From: Terriglobales bacterium
GTDB lineage: Bacteria; Acidobacteriota; Terriglobia; Terriglobales; Acidobacteriaceae
Length of the DNA stretch: 64,000 nucleotides
NCBI GenBank assembly: GCA_025934735.1
Contig: JAICWP010000002.1
Location: 1-64,000 of the forward strand
Direction of reading: 5' to 3'
Shown here: positions 27,547 to 36,309 of the stretch, piece by piece
Position numbering within the stretch: the stretch's first letter is position 1
Layout of the letters: the number at the start of each line of letters is the position of its first letter
Notes under the pieces: model-generated
Databases searched by the model: none
What the model was told of the DNA's origin: nothing
The model's input: only the letters and a program-made list of their open reading frames with translations
Position numbers and translations under genes: made by a program

Positions 27547-28785
27547 GTGCGAGTGTGGAACTGTGGCGCGCAACTTTGGCTTTTGACGGCACTGCTGCTG
27601 ACTGCTGCCATGCTGCTCGGGCGCACCGGACCGGGTACCTACAGTCCAGCTGCCTTGGTGTTGGTGGCCATTTCCGTTTTAACGTCGATAGCTGCGGTGC
27701 GTGCTCCAGTCGCGCACTCCATTTTGCCCGTTTCTGTCACGGCCAAACAACCTCGGATCGCCCTGGGTTTCATCTTTCTCCTAGGTATCGGCTTAGGCAT
27801 TGCTACGCTGCTCTGGATACCCCCAGAACGTATCGACGTTTACTTGTTCCAGCGAGACGCAGCCGCAGCCCTGCTGCAGGGAAACAATCCTTACAGCATC
27901 ACGCATCAGAATCTCTACATAAAGAACCCTTCCTTTTTTTATGGTCCGGGTGTCGTCAGCAATGGGCGCATTAACTTCGGCTTTCAATATCCGCCCCTCA
28001 GTCTGCTTGCCATTCTGCCCGCATACCTGTTGGGAGACCTGCGGTACACTTACGTGGCGGCACTGGTGTTATCGGCGGCACTCCTGGCGCGAATGTGCCC
28101 ATCTCGAATCACTCTGCTTGCTGTCATTCTGCTGCTCCTCAGCCCGGTAACATTCTACGTGCTGTCCCGCTCATGGACTGAACCGCTGGTTCTGCTCGCG
28201 CTCTGCTGTACGTGCGCAGCGGCGGCCCGGCGCAGCCGCTGGCTTCCCGTTGCCCTGGGACTGTTTTTCGCGTCCAAACAGTATTCGGTTCTAGCTCTGC
28301 CTCTGGTTGGGCTCCTGCTGCCTCGCTTCAACTGGAAGGCTTATCTGCGATTAGTAGCGGAAACGGCGGCGATTGCTCTTCTCGTGACGACTCCGTTTGC
28401 TGTTTGGAACTTGCATCTTTTCTGGCGGGATGTGGTGGTATGGCAAATCATTCAGCCATTTCGGCCGGATGCCTTGAGCTTTTCGGTGCTGGCGGTAAGG
28501 CTGGGCTTGCCGCAGATTCCACAACTGCTGGTCATTATCGCGGTGTTTGCAACCATCATGTGGAGCTTGCGCGCAACGCGGCCCCGCCCGGCGGCGTTCC
28601 CCGGCTGTTTTGCCCTGGTACTGTTGGTGTTCTTCTGCCTCAATAAGCAGGCGTTTGTGAACTATTATTTCCTGGTGATCGGCGCGGCGCTGCTGGCGGC
28701 CGTCATGGCGGATCCTCCTCCGGCTCCCATTTCAGTTCCCAATAGCAACAGGGAAGTATCAGATCTGGATGTCACAGTCAGCTGA
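27547..28785 (+). CDS. GT87-like (DUF2029) membrane glycosyltransferase
   Basis: A 412-aa polytopic protein with about ten hydrophobic segments. The first large loop has RIDVYLFQRDAAAALLQGNN followed by PYS, and then FGFQYPPLSLLAILPAYLLG. This is the acidic-Asp loop plus YPP pattern of the GT87/DUF2029 family of polyprenol-phosphate mannosyl- or arabinosyl-type transferases. A cytoplasmic loop has FFASKQYSVLALPL. The GTG or a nearby codon at 27547 is the likely start, but translation could begin elsewhere in the first 20 codons. The end overlaps the next frame. Confidence 0.7.
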   Translation: MRVWNCGAQLWLLTALLLTAAMLLGRTGPGTYSPAALVLVAISVLTSIAAVRAPVAHSILPVSVTAKQPRIALGFIFLLGIGLGIATLLWIPPERIDVYLFQRDAAAALLQGNNPYSITHQNLYIKNPSFFYGPGVVSNGRINFGFQYPPLSLLAILPAYLLGDLRYTYVAALVLSAALLARMCPSRITLLAVILLLLSPVTFYVLSRSWTEPLVLLALCCTCAAAARRSRWLPVALGLFFASKQYSVLALPLVGLLLPRFNWKAYLRLVAETAAIALLVTTPFAVWNLHLFWRDVVVWQIIQPFRPDALSFSVLAVRLGLPQIPQLLVIIAVFATIMWSLRATRPRPAAFPGCFALVLLVFFCLNKQAFVNYYFLVIGAALLAAVMADPPPAPISVPNSNREVSDLDVTVS

Positions 28786-29126
28786 CAAGTTTCGTGGCAA
28801 GCGCCTGATCAACAGCGTTCTGCTGATCGTCGTGGCCGTGTTTTTGCTGGTGATCGTGGCGCGAACCCGCACTGCTCCTCTGCACAACGATTTTGTGGAG
28901 TATTGGGCGGCTCCAGGCTCCTGCTTTGGCAGCTTATGCGGGTGTGAATGCACTGATGATGCTGTTTGTCTTCTGGAAAATGACCGGCACAGCCTACACT
29001 TGGACGGCGCCAGCGTGGCTGCTGATCTATCTCGGCATTCGATGGGGAACCGTTCGAGGAAAACGACACCACGGGACGGCAGTAGGCTTGGCTGGGGTGG
29101 CGGCAAGAACCGATACGGAATTTTAA
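28769..29126 (+). pseudogene. Decayed GT87-like membrane protein (internal deletion and frame change)
   Basis: Frame 1 from ATG 28769 gives an intact N-terminus with one membrane segment (LINSVLLIVVAVFLLVIVAR) and HNDFVEYWAA, the start of the first loop of a GT87-like protein. At about 28905 the sense shifts to another frame (28893-29126), reading LAAYAGVNALMMLFVFWKMT and APAWLLIYLGIRWG, which looks like the last membrane segments of such a protein. About 300 residues of the middle would be missing. The start overlaps the end of the preceding gene by 17 bases. Confidence 0.6.
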
Positions 29127-29136
29127 AGAGATCATA

Positions 29137-29910
29137 ATGACCAACCCACTCCCGCGATTTGATCTGGCCGGCGAAGTCGCCCTGGTGACCGGCGCCGGGC
29201 GTGGTCTGGGCCGCGCCATCTCTCTCGCGCTGGCACAAGCCGGGGCGGATGTCGCCCTGGGCCTGCGTGATGTGGCTTCAGGCGGCGAACTGGTCCGCCA
29301 GATCGAAGCCCTCGGCCGGCGCGCGTTGGCCCTGCAAATGGAGATGGCTAGCCTGAGCCAGGTCACGGCTGCGGTGAACGCGACGGCAGAGCATTTCGGG
29401 CGCCTCGACATCCTGGTCAACAATGCCGGCATTGCCCCTGAGAATCCGGCCGAGAACGTGCGCGAGCAGGATTTCGACCTGACCCTGACGGTGAATTTAA
29501 AAGGCACGTTCTTCGCCTCGCAGGCAGCGGGCCGCATCATGATTCAGCAGCGTCGTGGGTGCATCATCAACATGAGTTCCCAGGCAGGCTTTGCTGCTCT
29601 GCCAACCGAATCCGTTTACTGCATGACCAAGGCGGCCATCGCCCACCTCACTAAATGCTTGGCCGTGGAATGGGGCAAGCACAATATCCGGGTGAACGCC
29701 GTAGCGCCTACTTTCATCCACACGCCCGGAACCGAGGGGGCGCTCGCCGATCCCTCTTTTCGCGCCGATGTGATTGAGCGTATTGCCGCCCTGCACCGCA
29801 TTGGCGAACCCATGGAGGTGGCGGGAGCAGTCGTGTTCCTGGCCTCCCCGGCTGCCTCCCTGATTACCGGCCATACCCTGCTGATCGATGGCGGCTGGAC
29901 GGCGCGGTAA
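29137..29910 (+). CDS. Short-chain dehydrogenase/reductase (SDR)
   Basis: A 257-aa classical SDR, an NAD(P)-dependent oxidoreductase. The nucleotide-binding TGAGRGLG motif is residues 18-25, NNAG is at 95-98, and the catalytic set is Ser147 or Ser148, Tyr161 and Lys165 (YCMTK). It ends with ITGHTLLIDGGWTAR, like FabG and related 3-oxoacyl-ACP or sugar reductases. It is probably a metabolic SDR rather than the housekeeping FabG, since no fatty-acid genes are near. The substrate is unknown. Confidence 0.85.
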   Translation: MTNPLPRFDLAGEVALVTGAGRGLGRAISLALAQAGADVALGLRDVASGGELVRQIEALGRRALALQMEMASLSQVTAAVNATAEHFGRLDILVNNAGIAPENPAENVREQDFDLTLTVNLKGTFFASQAAGRIMIQQRRGCIINMSSQAGFAALPTESVYCMTKAAIAHLTKCLAVEWGKHNIRVNAVAPTFIHTPGTEGALADPSFRADVIERIAALHRIGEPMEVAGAVVFLASPAASLITGHTLLIDGGWTAR

Positions 29911-30065
29911 TTCAACGTTCATCGTAGCGGCCTAAGCCAAGGCTGTTAGCCAAAAGGCAGCAGCTGCCAAGCTCGAGTGCTGTTCGGCAGTTTGTCTTTT
30001 GTCAGTTTCGGGCGTATTATTTACATCAGAACTGTTGTGTAACACCGGTTTTGACGAAGCACACC

Positions 30066-30090
30066 AGTGGGCGCAAGCCCACTTTTTGTT
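30066..30090 (+). promoter_or_regulatory. Terminator-like hairpin in the rimP leader
   Basis: A 7-bp stem, AGTGGGC (30066-30072) with GCCCACT (30077-30083), closes a GCAA GNRA-type loop and is followed by TTTTGTT. It lies 46 bases before the rimP ATG. The shape is that of an attenuator or premature terminator, which fits an operon encoding NusA, a factor acting on hairpin pausing and termination. That regulation is inference. Confidence 0.55.
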
Positions 30091-30135
30091 TGAGCCAGTC
30101 GCCGGTGCCTGCGACAAGCTAAGTCGCCTATTTTC

Positions 30136-30642
30136 ATGGCATTGGATATTGAGCACGTACGCGGGATTGTGGCCCGCGTGGCCGCTTCTCGAGACTTAGA
30201 AGTGGTGGAAGTGGAGTTCCGCGGCGGGGGCAAATCCCGCATGTTGCGAGTGTTTATCGATAAGCCGGGCGGCGTAAGCCACGAGGATTGCGCCAATGTA
30301 AGTCATGAGGTTGGCACTATCCTGGACGTTGAAGATGCAGTACCGGGAGGTTCGTACCTGTTGGAGGTTTCCTCCCCCGGGTTGGACCGCAAGCTGGTGG
30401 GGCCGGCGGATTACCAGCGTTTTACGGGCAGCGTGGTCAAGGTGATGACTCGTGAGCCGATAGATGGCGGCCGGCATTTTCAGGGCCGGTTGGAAGCTTT
30501 CCAGGACGGGCGCTTGACCCTGGATTTGAGCGCGAATCGGAAAAATAGCAAGAAAGGCTCACGGCCGGCGCCACCCACGCCCCAGCGAATAGACATAGAA
30601 TTAGGGAACATAGAACGGGCCAATCTGGTGCCGGAAATCTAG
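30136..30642 (+). CDS. rimP: Ribosome maturation factor RimP
   Basis: RimP (168 aa) helps 30S subunit maturation. Its N-terminal domain contains ASRDLEVVEVEFRGGGKSRM and IDKPGGVSHEDCANVSHEVG, followed by the family motif YLLEVSSPGLDRKL. The C-terminal Sm-like barrel follows (FTGSVVKVMTREPIDGGRHF) and ends with IELGNIERANLVPEI. It heads the rimP-nusA-infB operon, as in most bacteria. Confidence 0.95.
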   Translation: MALDIEHVRGIVARVAASRDLEVVEVEFRGGGKSRMLRVFIDKPGGVSHEDCANVSHEVGTILDVEDAVPGGSYLLEVSSPGLDRKLVGPADYQRFTGSVVKVMTREPIDGGRHFQGRLEAFQDGRLTLDLSANRKNSKKGSRPAPPTPQRIDIELGNIERANLVPEI

Positions 30643-30685
30643 GCCACCGGGTGGTCGGGCAAGTACGGTAGGAAACCAAGAAGCC

Positions 30686-32278
30686 ATGCCGAGCGAGCTG
30701 TACAACACGATTGACGCCCTGAGCCGCGAGAAGGGAATTGATGCCCAGATCGTGGTCAGCGCGGTCGAGGACGCAATCTCGATCGCTACCCGCAAGTCTT
30801 TGAAGACCCAGGAAAACTTGCGCGCCGAACTGGACAAAGACAGCGGCAACATCCGCGTATACGCGGTGCACACCGTGGTGGAAGCGCCGGAGCAGGTGGA
30901 AGATCCCAACCTGCAGATCGCGCTGGAACAAGCGCGCAAAATTGATGGCAACGTCGAAGTGGGCGGCGAAATTCGCGAGCTGCGCGCCACGCACCAGATG
31001 TCGAATCCCACCGGCCTGGGGCGCATTTCCGCGCAATTGGCCAAGCAGGTCATTTTCCAGAAGGTGCGCGAGGCGGAGCGCGACACGGTTTACAACGAAT
31101 ACATCGGCCGCGTGGGCGAAATCGTGAACGCCACCGTGAAGCGCGTGGAAGGGCCAGACATTATTTTCGATTTGGGCAAGGCGGAAGCGCGCATGCCGCG
31201 CAAGGAGCAGTCGCGGCTGGAGTCGTTCGCCATAGGCGAGCGCGTGCGGGTGGTGATTGCCCGCCTGGAGCGTGCCGCCAAGGGCCCGCAGGTAGTGGTT
31301 TCACGCGCTGCGCCGGAGCTGGTGCAGCACCTGTTCCAGACCGAGGTGCCGGAGATCTATGACGGCACAGTGCAGATTCGCGCCACGGCCCGTGAAGCTG
31401 GCGAACGCACCAAGATCGCGGTCATGTCCAAGGACAAGGATGTGGACCCGGTGGGCGCCTGCGTAGGCATGAAGGGTATGAGGGTGCAGTCCATCATCCG
31501 CGAGCTGCGCGGGGAGAAGATTGACATCATCGAGTATCAGGAAGACCCAGTGTCGTTTGCTGAGCGTGCGCTGCAGCCCGCCAAGGTGAGCCGCGTCACC
31601 GTGCTGGACGCGTCCGATAAGCACCTGGAAGTGATCGTGGACGACAGCCAGTTGTCGCTGGCCATTGGGAAGAAAGGGCAGAACGTCCGCCTGGCCGCCA
31701 AGCTCCTGGGCTGGAAGATTGACATCAAGAGCGAAGAGGAGAAGCGGCAGGAAGTGGAACAGCAGATGTCGGCGCTGGTAAACCAGGCAGCCACGCCGCT
31801 GGAGCGCGTGCCCGACCTGGGCGAGGGCGTGATTGAGAAGCTGACCGCCGCCGGCGTCACCACAGTGGAAGCCCTTGCCGATATGACTCCGGAACAACTG
31901 GAGGCCATCCCCGGCATCGGGCCCAAGACGGTGGAAAAAATCAGCCTGGCGGTCAATAATTACTTCTCCAGCCTGGAAGTGGGGGAAACTGCAGCGGCCG
32001 AAGCGACGGCAGAAGAGCAGCCAGCCGTTGATGCGGAACATGCCGGCGAACTGGGACCGGACTCGGCGGGGCAGTCCGGCGACATCCAGGGCCTGTCCGA
32101 TAGCGCGGAGATGGCGCCAGAAAGCGTGGAAGAGCTCGTGGAAACCGAACAAACGCTGGAGGCGGAAGCGGTCAGCGGTGTGGAGAACGCCCCTCCGGCC
32201 GACGTGGATGAGGTACGCACCCACGCCGAGCATCCGGACGAAAAAGATATTCCCGAGGAAGAGAAGGGAAGCTCGTAG
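30686..32278 (+). CDS. nusA: Transcription termination/antitermination factor NusA
   Basis: NusA (530 aa) binds RNA polymerase and nascent RNA to modulate pausing, termination and antitermination. Order: N-terminal domain (about 1-130), S1 domain (GRVGEIVNATVKRVEGPDII), two KH domains (KDVDPVGACVGMKGMRVQSI; LSLAIGKKGQNVRLAAKLLG), then a helix-hairpin-helix segment near residue 405 (MTPEQLEAIPGIGPKTVEKI) and an acidic tail of about 100 residues. The tail is long for the family. rimP lies 43 bases upstream. Confidence 0.96.
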   Translation: MPSELYNTIDALSREKGIDAQIVVSAVEDAISIATRKSLKTQENLRAELDKDSGNIRVYAVHTVVEAPEQVEDPNLQIALEQARKIDGNVEVGGEIRELRATHQMSNPTGLGRISAQLAKQVIFQKVREAERDTVYNEYIGRVGEIVNATVKRVEGPDIIFDLGKAEARMPRKEQSRLESFAIGERVRVVIARLERAAKGPQVVVSRAAPELVQHLFQTEVPEIYDGTVQIRATAREAGERTKIAVMSKDKDVDPVGACVGMKGMRVQSIIRELRGEKIDIIEYQEDPVSFAERALQPAKVSRVTVLDASDKHLEVIVDDSQLSLAIGKKGQNVRLAAKLLGWKIDIKSEEEKRQEVEQQMSALVNQAATPLERVPDLGEGVIEKLTAAGVTTVEALADMTPEQLEAIPGIGPKTVEKISLAVNNYFSSLEVGETAAAEATAEEQPAVDAEHAGELGPDSAGQSGDIQGLSDSAEMAPESVEELVETEQTLEAEAVSGVENAPPADVDEVRTHAEHPDEKDIPEEEKGSS

Positions 32279-32413
32279 ACGAGCGGCGGCGTGGCGCCTC
32301 GCCAGCAGTGGGGCGCTGACGGACTGCCGCTGGGCAGGGATCGCAGGAAGAATCAAACCGTGAGGTTGATATGAAGACTTAGCGGAAAGATCAACGGAGG
32401 AAATAGAAGGCGG

Positions 32414-35332
32414 ATGAAGATTCGTATTAACGACCTTGCCAGGGAACTGGAGGTCAAAAGCAAAGCTATTCTCGACGCCCTGCCGGTGGTGGGCGTTACC
32501 GAAAAGAAGACCCATTCCAGCTCAATTGAGGCGGACGAAGCGGAGCGGGTGCGGGCCCATTTTCAGGCCCAGTCCGAAGCGCAAGGGACGGGGTCTGCCC
32601 GGTCCTCACGCGCACGCGGGGAAGAGCCCGACGCCATCAAGACCAAGATTGACCTGTCGCACATCTCCAAGCCAGGCGATGTGCTAAAGCTGATCACGCA
32701 GAAGCAGCAGGCCGCCAGCGCGCCGCCGGTGAAGCATCCCGCGCCGCCTCCGCCCGCCTCGCCGTTGGCAGTGGAAAGCAAGCCCGCGGCTGCGCCGCCC
32801 GCCGCAGCTCAGCCCCCGGTCGTTCCCGCAAAACCAGTAGCGCCGCCGCCTTCGGCTGTGCCTCCGAGCCCGCCAGCGGCGCAAGCACCCGCTGCGCAGC
32901 CGCCGAAGCCGGCAGTAGCTCCGCCGCCAGTGCGTCCAGCCGCGCCAGTTGCTCCCGCGCAAGCCGCTCCGCCCGCGGTCACGCCGGCTCCTCCGCCGGC
33001 GCAACCGCCCACGCAAGCGCAGCCCACGGCGGTCGCGCCCCCGGCGCAGCCTGTGCGTCCGGCAGCACCGGCAGTTCCGCCACGTCGCATGATAGTGCCG
33101 CAAACCGGCCCCCGTCCGGTGTACAAGGCTCCGACGCCTCCGCCGCGAGCGGAAAGCCCCGCGGCGAGCGCCAATACGCAGGCTCGTCCCGTTCCTGGCC
33201 GTCCCATTGCCGGTCGTCCCATTGCCAGCCGTCCGGCGCCCGGCCGTCCTGTGCCTGGCCAGCCGATTTTCCAGCGCCCTCGTCCCTCTGGACCGGGAGC
33301 TCGTCCTCCGCTTCGTCCCGGCGAGCGCCGGCCCATGCATCCCACGCGCCAGGCCCCAGGCGGGCCACGGCCCATGGGAGTAGGCCCGGGAGCGCCTGCC
33401 ACTCCCCGTCCGGGAAGCCGTCCGGGCGGCCCGGCCCGGCGTCCCGGGCAGCGTTATGTTCCACGCGGCGTGAAGGAAGGCCCGATGAAGGGGTTCGTCC
33501 CGCCGCCGCGGCTGCCCGTCAACAACGAGCCGCTGCCCATCACGCGCGCCATTACCATTGCTGAAGGCATCAGCGTGAAGGACTTGGCGGAAAAGCTGGG
33601 CGTGCGCGCCAAGGACCTGATCGCGCGCTTGCTGGGGAAGGGTGTCTTCGCCACTATCAACCAGACCCTGGATGCGGAACTGGCTTCCGAGATGGCGCGC
33701 TTCTTCGGCGCCGAGACCTCGGTCATCAGTTTCGAACAGCAGGCAGCACAGGAAGCCACTGCCGCGGAGAGCGCCACGGATGAGGCGGTGGGCGCAATCT
33801 CGCGGCCTCCCGTGGTGACCATCATGGGCCATGTGGATCACGGCAAGACCACGCTGCTCGACTCCATCCGTTCCACCAACGTGGCGGGAGGCGAGGCGGG
33901 CGGAATCACGCAGCACATCGGCGCCTACAAGGTGAAGGTGCAGGATGCCCAGTCGCCCGCTTACGGGCGCGAAATCGTGTTTCTGGATACGCCCGGCCAC
34001 GAAGCTTTCACCCGCATGCGCTCCCGCGGCGCCAAAGCTACCGATATTGTGGTGCTGGTGGTGGCCGCCGATGACGGTGTCATGCCCCAGACTCTGGAGG
34101 CGATTGACCACGCCCGCGCGGCGGAAGTGCCGATTGTTGTGGCGGTCAACAAGATTGACAAGCCGGATGCCCTGCCTGACCGGGTGAAGAAACAGCTCGC
34201 CGATCGCGGGCTCATGCCGGAAGACTGGGGCGGTACTACCGTATTCGTGGACGTTTCCGCCAAGCAGAAGACCAACCTCAACCTGCTGATGGAAATGATT
34301 TGCCTTGTTGCGGACCTGCAGGAGCTGAAGGCGAACCCGGAACGTCCGGCCAGCGGCGTGGTCCTGGAAGCTAAGCTGGACCGGGGCCGCGGTCCCGTGG
34401 CTACCGTGCTGGTACAGAACGGCACGCTGCGCGTAAGCGACAACTTCGTGGTGGGAAATGTTTACGGCAAGGTGCGCGCCATGTTTGACGATCGCGGCAA
34501 CGCGCTCGACCAAGCGCCGCCTTCCACGCCCGTGGAAATCCTGGGACTGGAGAGCCTGCCCCAGGCCGGCGACCAGTTCGTGGTAGTGGCCGATCGCGAC
34601 CGCGCCCGCGACATCTCCGAATATCGCGAGCAGAAGGCGCGTGAGGCGGAGCTGGCCAAGAGCTCGCGCATGTCGCTGGAAGGGCTGGCGCAGCAGATGA
34701 AGGCGGGCGGCACCAAGGAGCTCTCCATCATCCTCAAAGGCGATGTGCAGGGCTCAGTGGAAGTGCTCAGCGACCTGCTCACCAAGATGTCGGGCGAAAA
34801 GGTGCGCATCAACCTCTTGCGCATCGGCGTGGGCGCCATCACCGAAAGCGATGTGCTGCTGGCTTCCGCTTCGAACGCCATCATCATCGGCTTCAACGTG
34901 CGTCCGGAGCGCAAGGCGCAGGAACTGGCGGAACAGGAGAAGGTGGATATCCGCCTGCACTCCATCATTTACGAGCTGCAGGATGAGATCAAGAAGGCCA
35001 TGAGCGGCCTGCTCGAGCCCACCATCAAGGAGACTTACCAGGGGCGCGCGGAAGTGCGCGAAACCTTCCGCATTCCGAAGGTGGGCACGGTGGCCGGCTG
35101 CTACGTGCAGGACGGCAACATCAAGCGCGATTCCGAAGTGCGCCTGTTGCGCGACAACGTGGTGGTGTTCAAAGGTAAGATCAGCTCGCTCCGGCGCTTC
35201 AAGGAAGACGTCAGCGAGGTGCGCAACGGCATGGAATGCGGCATCGCCATCACCAATTACGGCGACATCAAGGTGGGTGATGTCATCGAAGCCTTCGCCA
35301 CCGAGCGCGTGGCCGCGGAAGCGCTTGCCTGA
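32414..35332 (+). CDS. infB: Translation initiation factor IF-2
   Basis: IF-2 (972 aa) is the GTPase that places initiator tRNA on the 30S subunit and promotes joining. Two IF2_N modules flank a very long linker: residues 1-50 ([20 protein letters not shown]) and about 385-435 ([20 protein letters not shown]). The linker (about 85-380) is Pro/Ala-rich with GRP repeats near 257-285. The G domain has GHVDHGKT at 472-479, DTPGHEAF and NKID, and domains II-IV follow. ATG at 32414 with GGAGG upstream. The usual ylxR and L7Ae-like genes before infB are missing. Confidence 0.97.
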   Translation: MKIRINDLARELEVKSKAILDALPVVGVTEKKTHSSSIEADEAERVRAHFQAQSEAQGTGSARSSRARGEEPDAIKTKIDLSHISKPGDVLKLITQKQQAASAPPVKHPAPPPPASPLAVESKPAAAPPAAAQPPVVPAKPVAPPPSAVPPSPPAAQAPAAQPPKPAVAPPPVRPAAPVAPAQAAPPAVTPAPPPAQPPTQAQPTAVAPPAQPVRPAAPAVPPRRMIVPQTGPRPVYKAPTPPPRAESPAASANTQARPVPGRPIAGRPIASRPAPGRPVPGQPIFQRPRPSGPGARPPLRPGERRPMHPTRQAPGGPRPMGVGPGAPATPRPGSRPGGPARRPGQRYVPRGVKEGPMKGFVPPPRLPVNNEPLPITRAITIAEGISVKDLAEKLGVRAKDLIARLLGKGVFATINQTLDAELASEMARFFGAETSVISFEQQAAQEATAAESATDEAVGAISRPPVVTIMGHVDHGKTTLLDSIRSTNVAGGEAGGITQHIGAYKVKVQDAQSPAYGREIVFLDTPGHEAFTRMRSRGAKATDIVVLVVAADDGVMPQTLEAIDHARAAEVPIVVAVNKIDKPDALPDRVKKQLADRGLMPEDWGGTTVFVDVSAKQKTNLNLLMEMICLVADLQELKANPERPASGVVLEAKLDRGRGPVATVLVQNGTLRVSDNFVVGNVYGKVRAMFDDRGNALDQAPPSTPVEILGLESLPQAGDQFVVVADRDRARDISEYREQKAREAELAKSSRMSLEGLAQQMKAGGTKELSIILKGDVQGSVEVLSDLLTKMSGEKVRINLLRIGVGAITESDVLLASASNAIIIGFNVRPERKAQELAEQEKVDIRLHSIIYELQDEIKKAMSGLLEPTIKETYQGRAEVRETFRIPKVGTVAGCYVQDGNIKRDSEVRLLRDNVVVFKGKISSLRRFKEDVSEVRNGMECGIAITNYGDIKVGDVIEAFATERVAAEALA

Positions 35333-35416
35333 AGCTCTCAGTTCCCGGTTCTCAGTTCTCAGTTCAACCCGCTTCGGAACTAACGGAGAACTGGGAACTG
35401 AGAAACTGAGAGCTGA
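35333..35416. repeat. Word-repeat hairpin element filling the infB-ylxP gap, GAACTGAG type, copy 3
   Basis: It begins on the base after the infB stop and ends at the base before the ATG at 35417, so the gap is nothing but this element. Left arm 35333-35365 is AGCTCTCAGTTCCC, GGTTCTCAGTTCTCAGTTC. Right arm 35388-35414 is GAACTGGGAACTGAGAAACT, GAGAGCT. The arms are near-perfect reverse complements differing by one word insertion. The loop is 22 bases. Confidence 0.85.
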
Positions 35417-35704
35417 ATGATCGCCTTCCTCACCCTCGAGCTGCGCATCGAAGGTGCGCATTCGCTGAAGGATAAGCGACAAGTGCTGCGCAGCTTGAAG
35501 GACCGCCTGCGGGGCCAATTCAACGTGGCGGTCGCGGAACTGGATCACACTGATCTGTGGCAGCGCGCCACTCTCGGCGTAGTTAGCATCTCCGATTCAC
35601 GTGACTACCTCCAGGGCCTGATGCACAGCGTGGAGCGGCAATCCACGCGCATCGCCAATAACGCCGGCGCGGAAGTCGCGGATTCGTTTCTGGAGTTCCT
35701 CTGA
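35417..35704 (+). CDS. ylxP: YlxP-like DUF503 protein
   Basis: A 95-aa protein of the DUF503 family, which is normally coded between infB and rbfA and has a ferredoxin-like fold; its role in ribosome biogenesis is suspected but not settled. Typical residues: LTLELRIEGAHSLKDKRQVL, RSLKDRLRGQFNVAVAELDH and LWQRATLGVVSISDSRDYL. Its ATG directly abuts the preceding repeat element, so no ordinary ribosome binding site exists; GAGAGC within the repeat may serve. Confidence 0.85.
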   Translation: MIAFLTLELRIEGAHSLKDKRQVLRSLKDRLRGQFNVAVAELDHTDLWQRATLGVVSISDSRDYLQGLMHSVERQSTRIANNAGAEVADSFLEFL

Positions 35705-35835
35705 TTCGCGGGAACCTGCCCGAGCTCTCTTACTGTAAGCAGTCGCTACACCCTGTAATCACCTGCTAGCGGAGTTGCGGGAGAGGCATTGTGGTTCCCA
35801 AATTGGGAATCGGCGGGGATGTGCCACTTAAGTGT

Positions 35836-35858
35836 GGGCGTCGCGTCGCCCGATTTTT
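35836..35858 (+). terminator. Weak terminator-like hairpin before rbfA
   Basis: GGGCG (35836-35840) and CGCCC (35847-35851) close a 6-base loop, followed by GATTTTT. It lies 37 bases before the preferred rbfA start. TTCCCAAATTGGGAA, a 15-base palindrome, is at 35795-35809 just upstream. It could be a real attenuator or chance. Confidence 0.3.
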
Positions 35859-35894
35859 GGTATGCTCTAGCGTTCTTTTTGGAGTTTGCGGGTC

Positions 35895-36260
35895 ATGCCG
35901 GAGCAGCGCAACCTGAGATATCGCCGCGAGAGGCTGAGCCAAGCCCTGCGCGAGGAGATCGAAACCATCCTGGAAGGCGAATTGGGCGATCCCCGCATTG
36001 GCCTGGTCAATGTAACCGAGGTCCAGCTGGTTCCTGATGGCAAATCTGCCCACGTCCTGGTGGCGGTGCAGGGTGGAGAGAAGGAAGCCGAGGAAACCCT
36101 GGCCGGACTGGCCGCGGCCCGGGGCTTTATCCGCCACGAGCTGGCGGAGCGGCTGCAATTGCGTCATGCACCCGAGCTATTTTTTGCGCTGGACAAGTTC
36201 CAGCAGTATGAGGCTAGAATTGATCAACTTCTGAGCCGCATCAAGCAGAATAAAAAATAA
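35895..36260 (+). CDS. rbfA: Ribosome-binding factor A
   Basis: RbfA (121 aa) binds the 30S subunit late in maturation, near 16S rRNA helix 1. The KH-like fold has RYRRERLSQALREEIETILE, DPRIGLVNVTEVQLVPDGKS and RGFIRHELAERLQLRHAPEL. The ATG at 35895 is chosen since GGAG at 35881-35884 is about 10 bases upstream; the TTG at 35886 is too close to it. Position after ylxP is standard. Confidence 0.94.
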   Translation: MPEQRNLRYRRERLSQALREEIETILEGELGDPRIGLVNVTEVQLVPDGKSAHVLVAVQGGEKEAEETLAGLAAARGFIRHELAERLQLRHAPELFFALDKFQQYEARIDQLLSRIKQNKK

Positions 36261-36309
36261 GCTTCGCACCCCGCGGTCCAAACCCTGCGGGTGGCGGTAC
36301 GTGTAAGTC

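Noticed and set aside
27155-27586. A 143-residue open frame in the gap before the GT87-like gene
   Set aside because: No domain or ribosome binding site, unusual composition, and it overlaps the start of the next gene; probably chance.
32684-34513. A 609-codon minus-strand frame opposite infB
   Set aside because: Same explanation; the sense strand is unmistakably IF-2.
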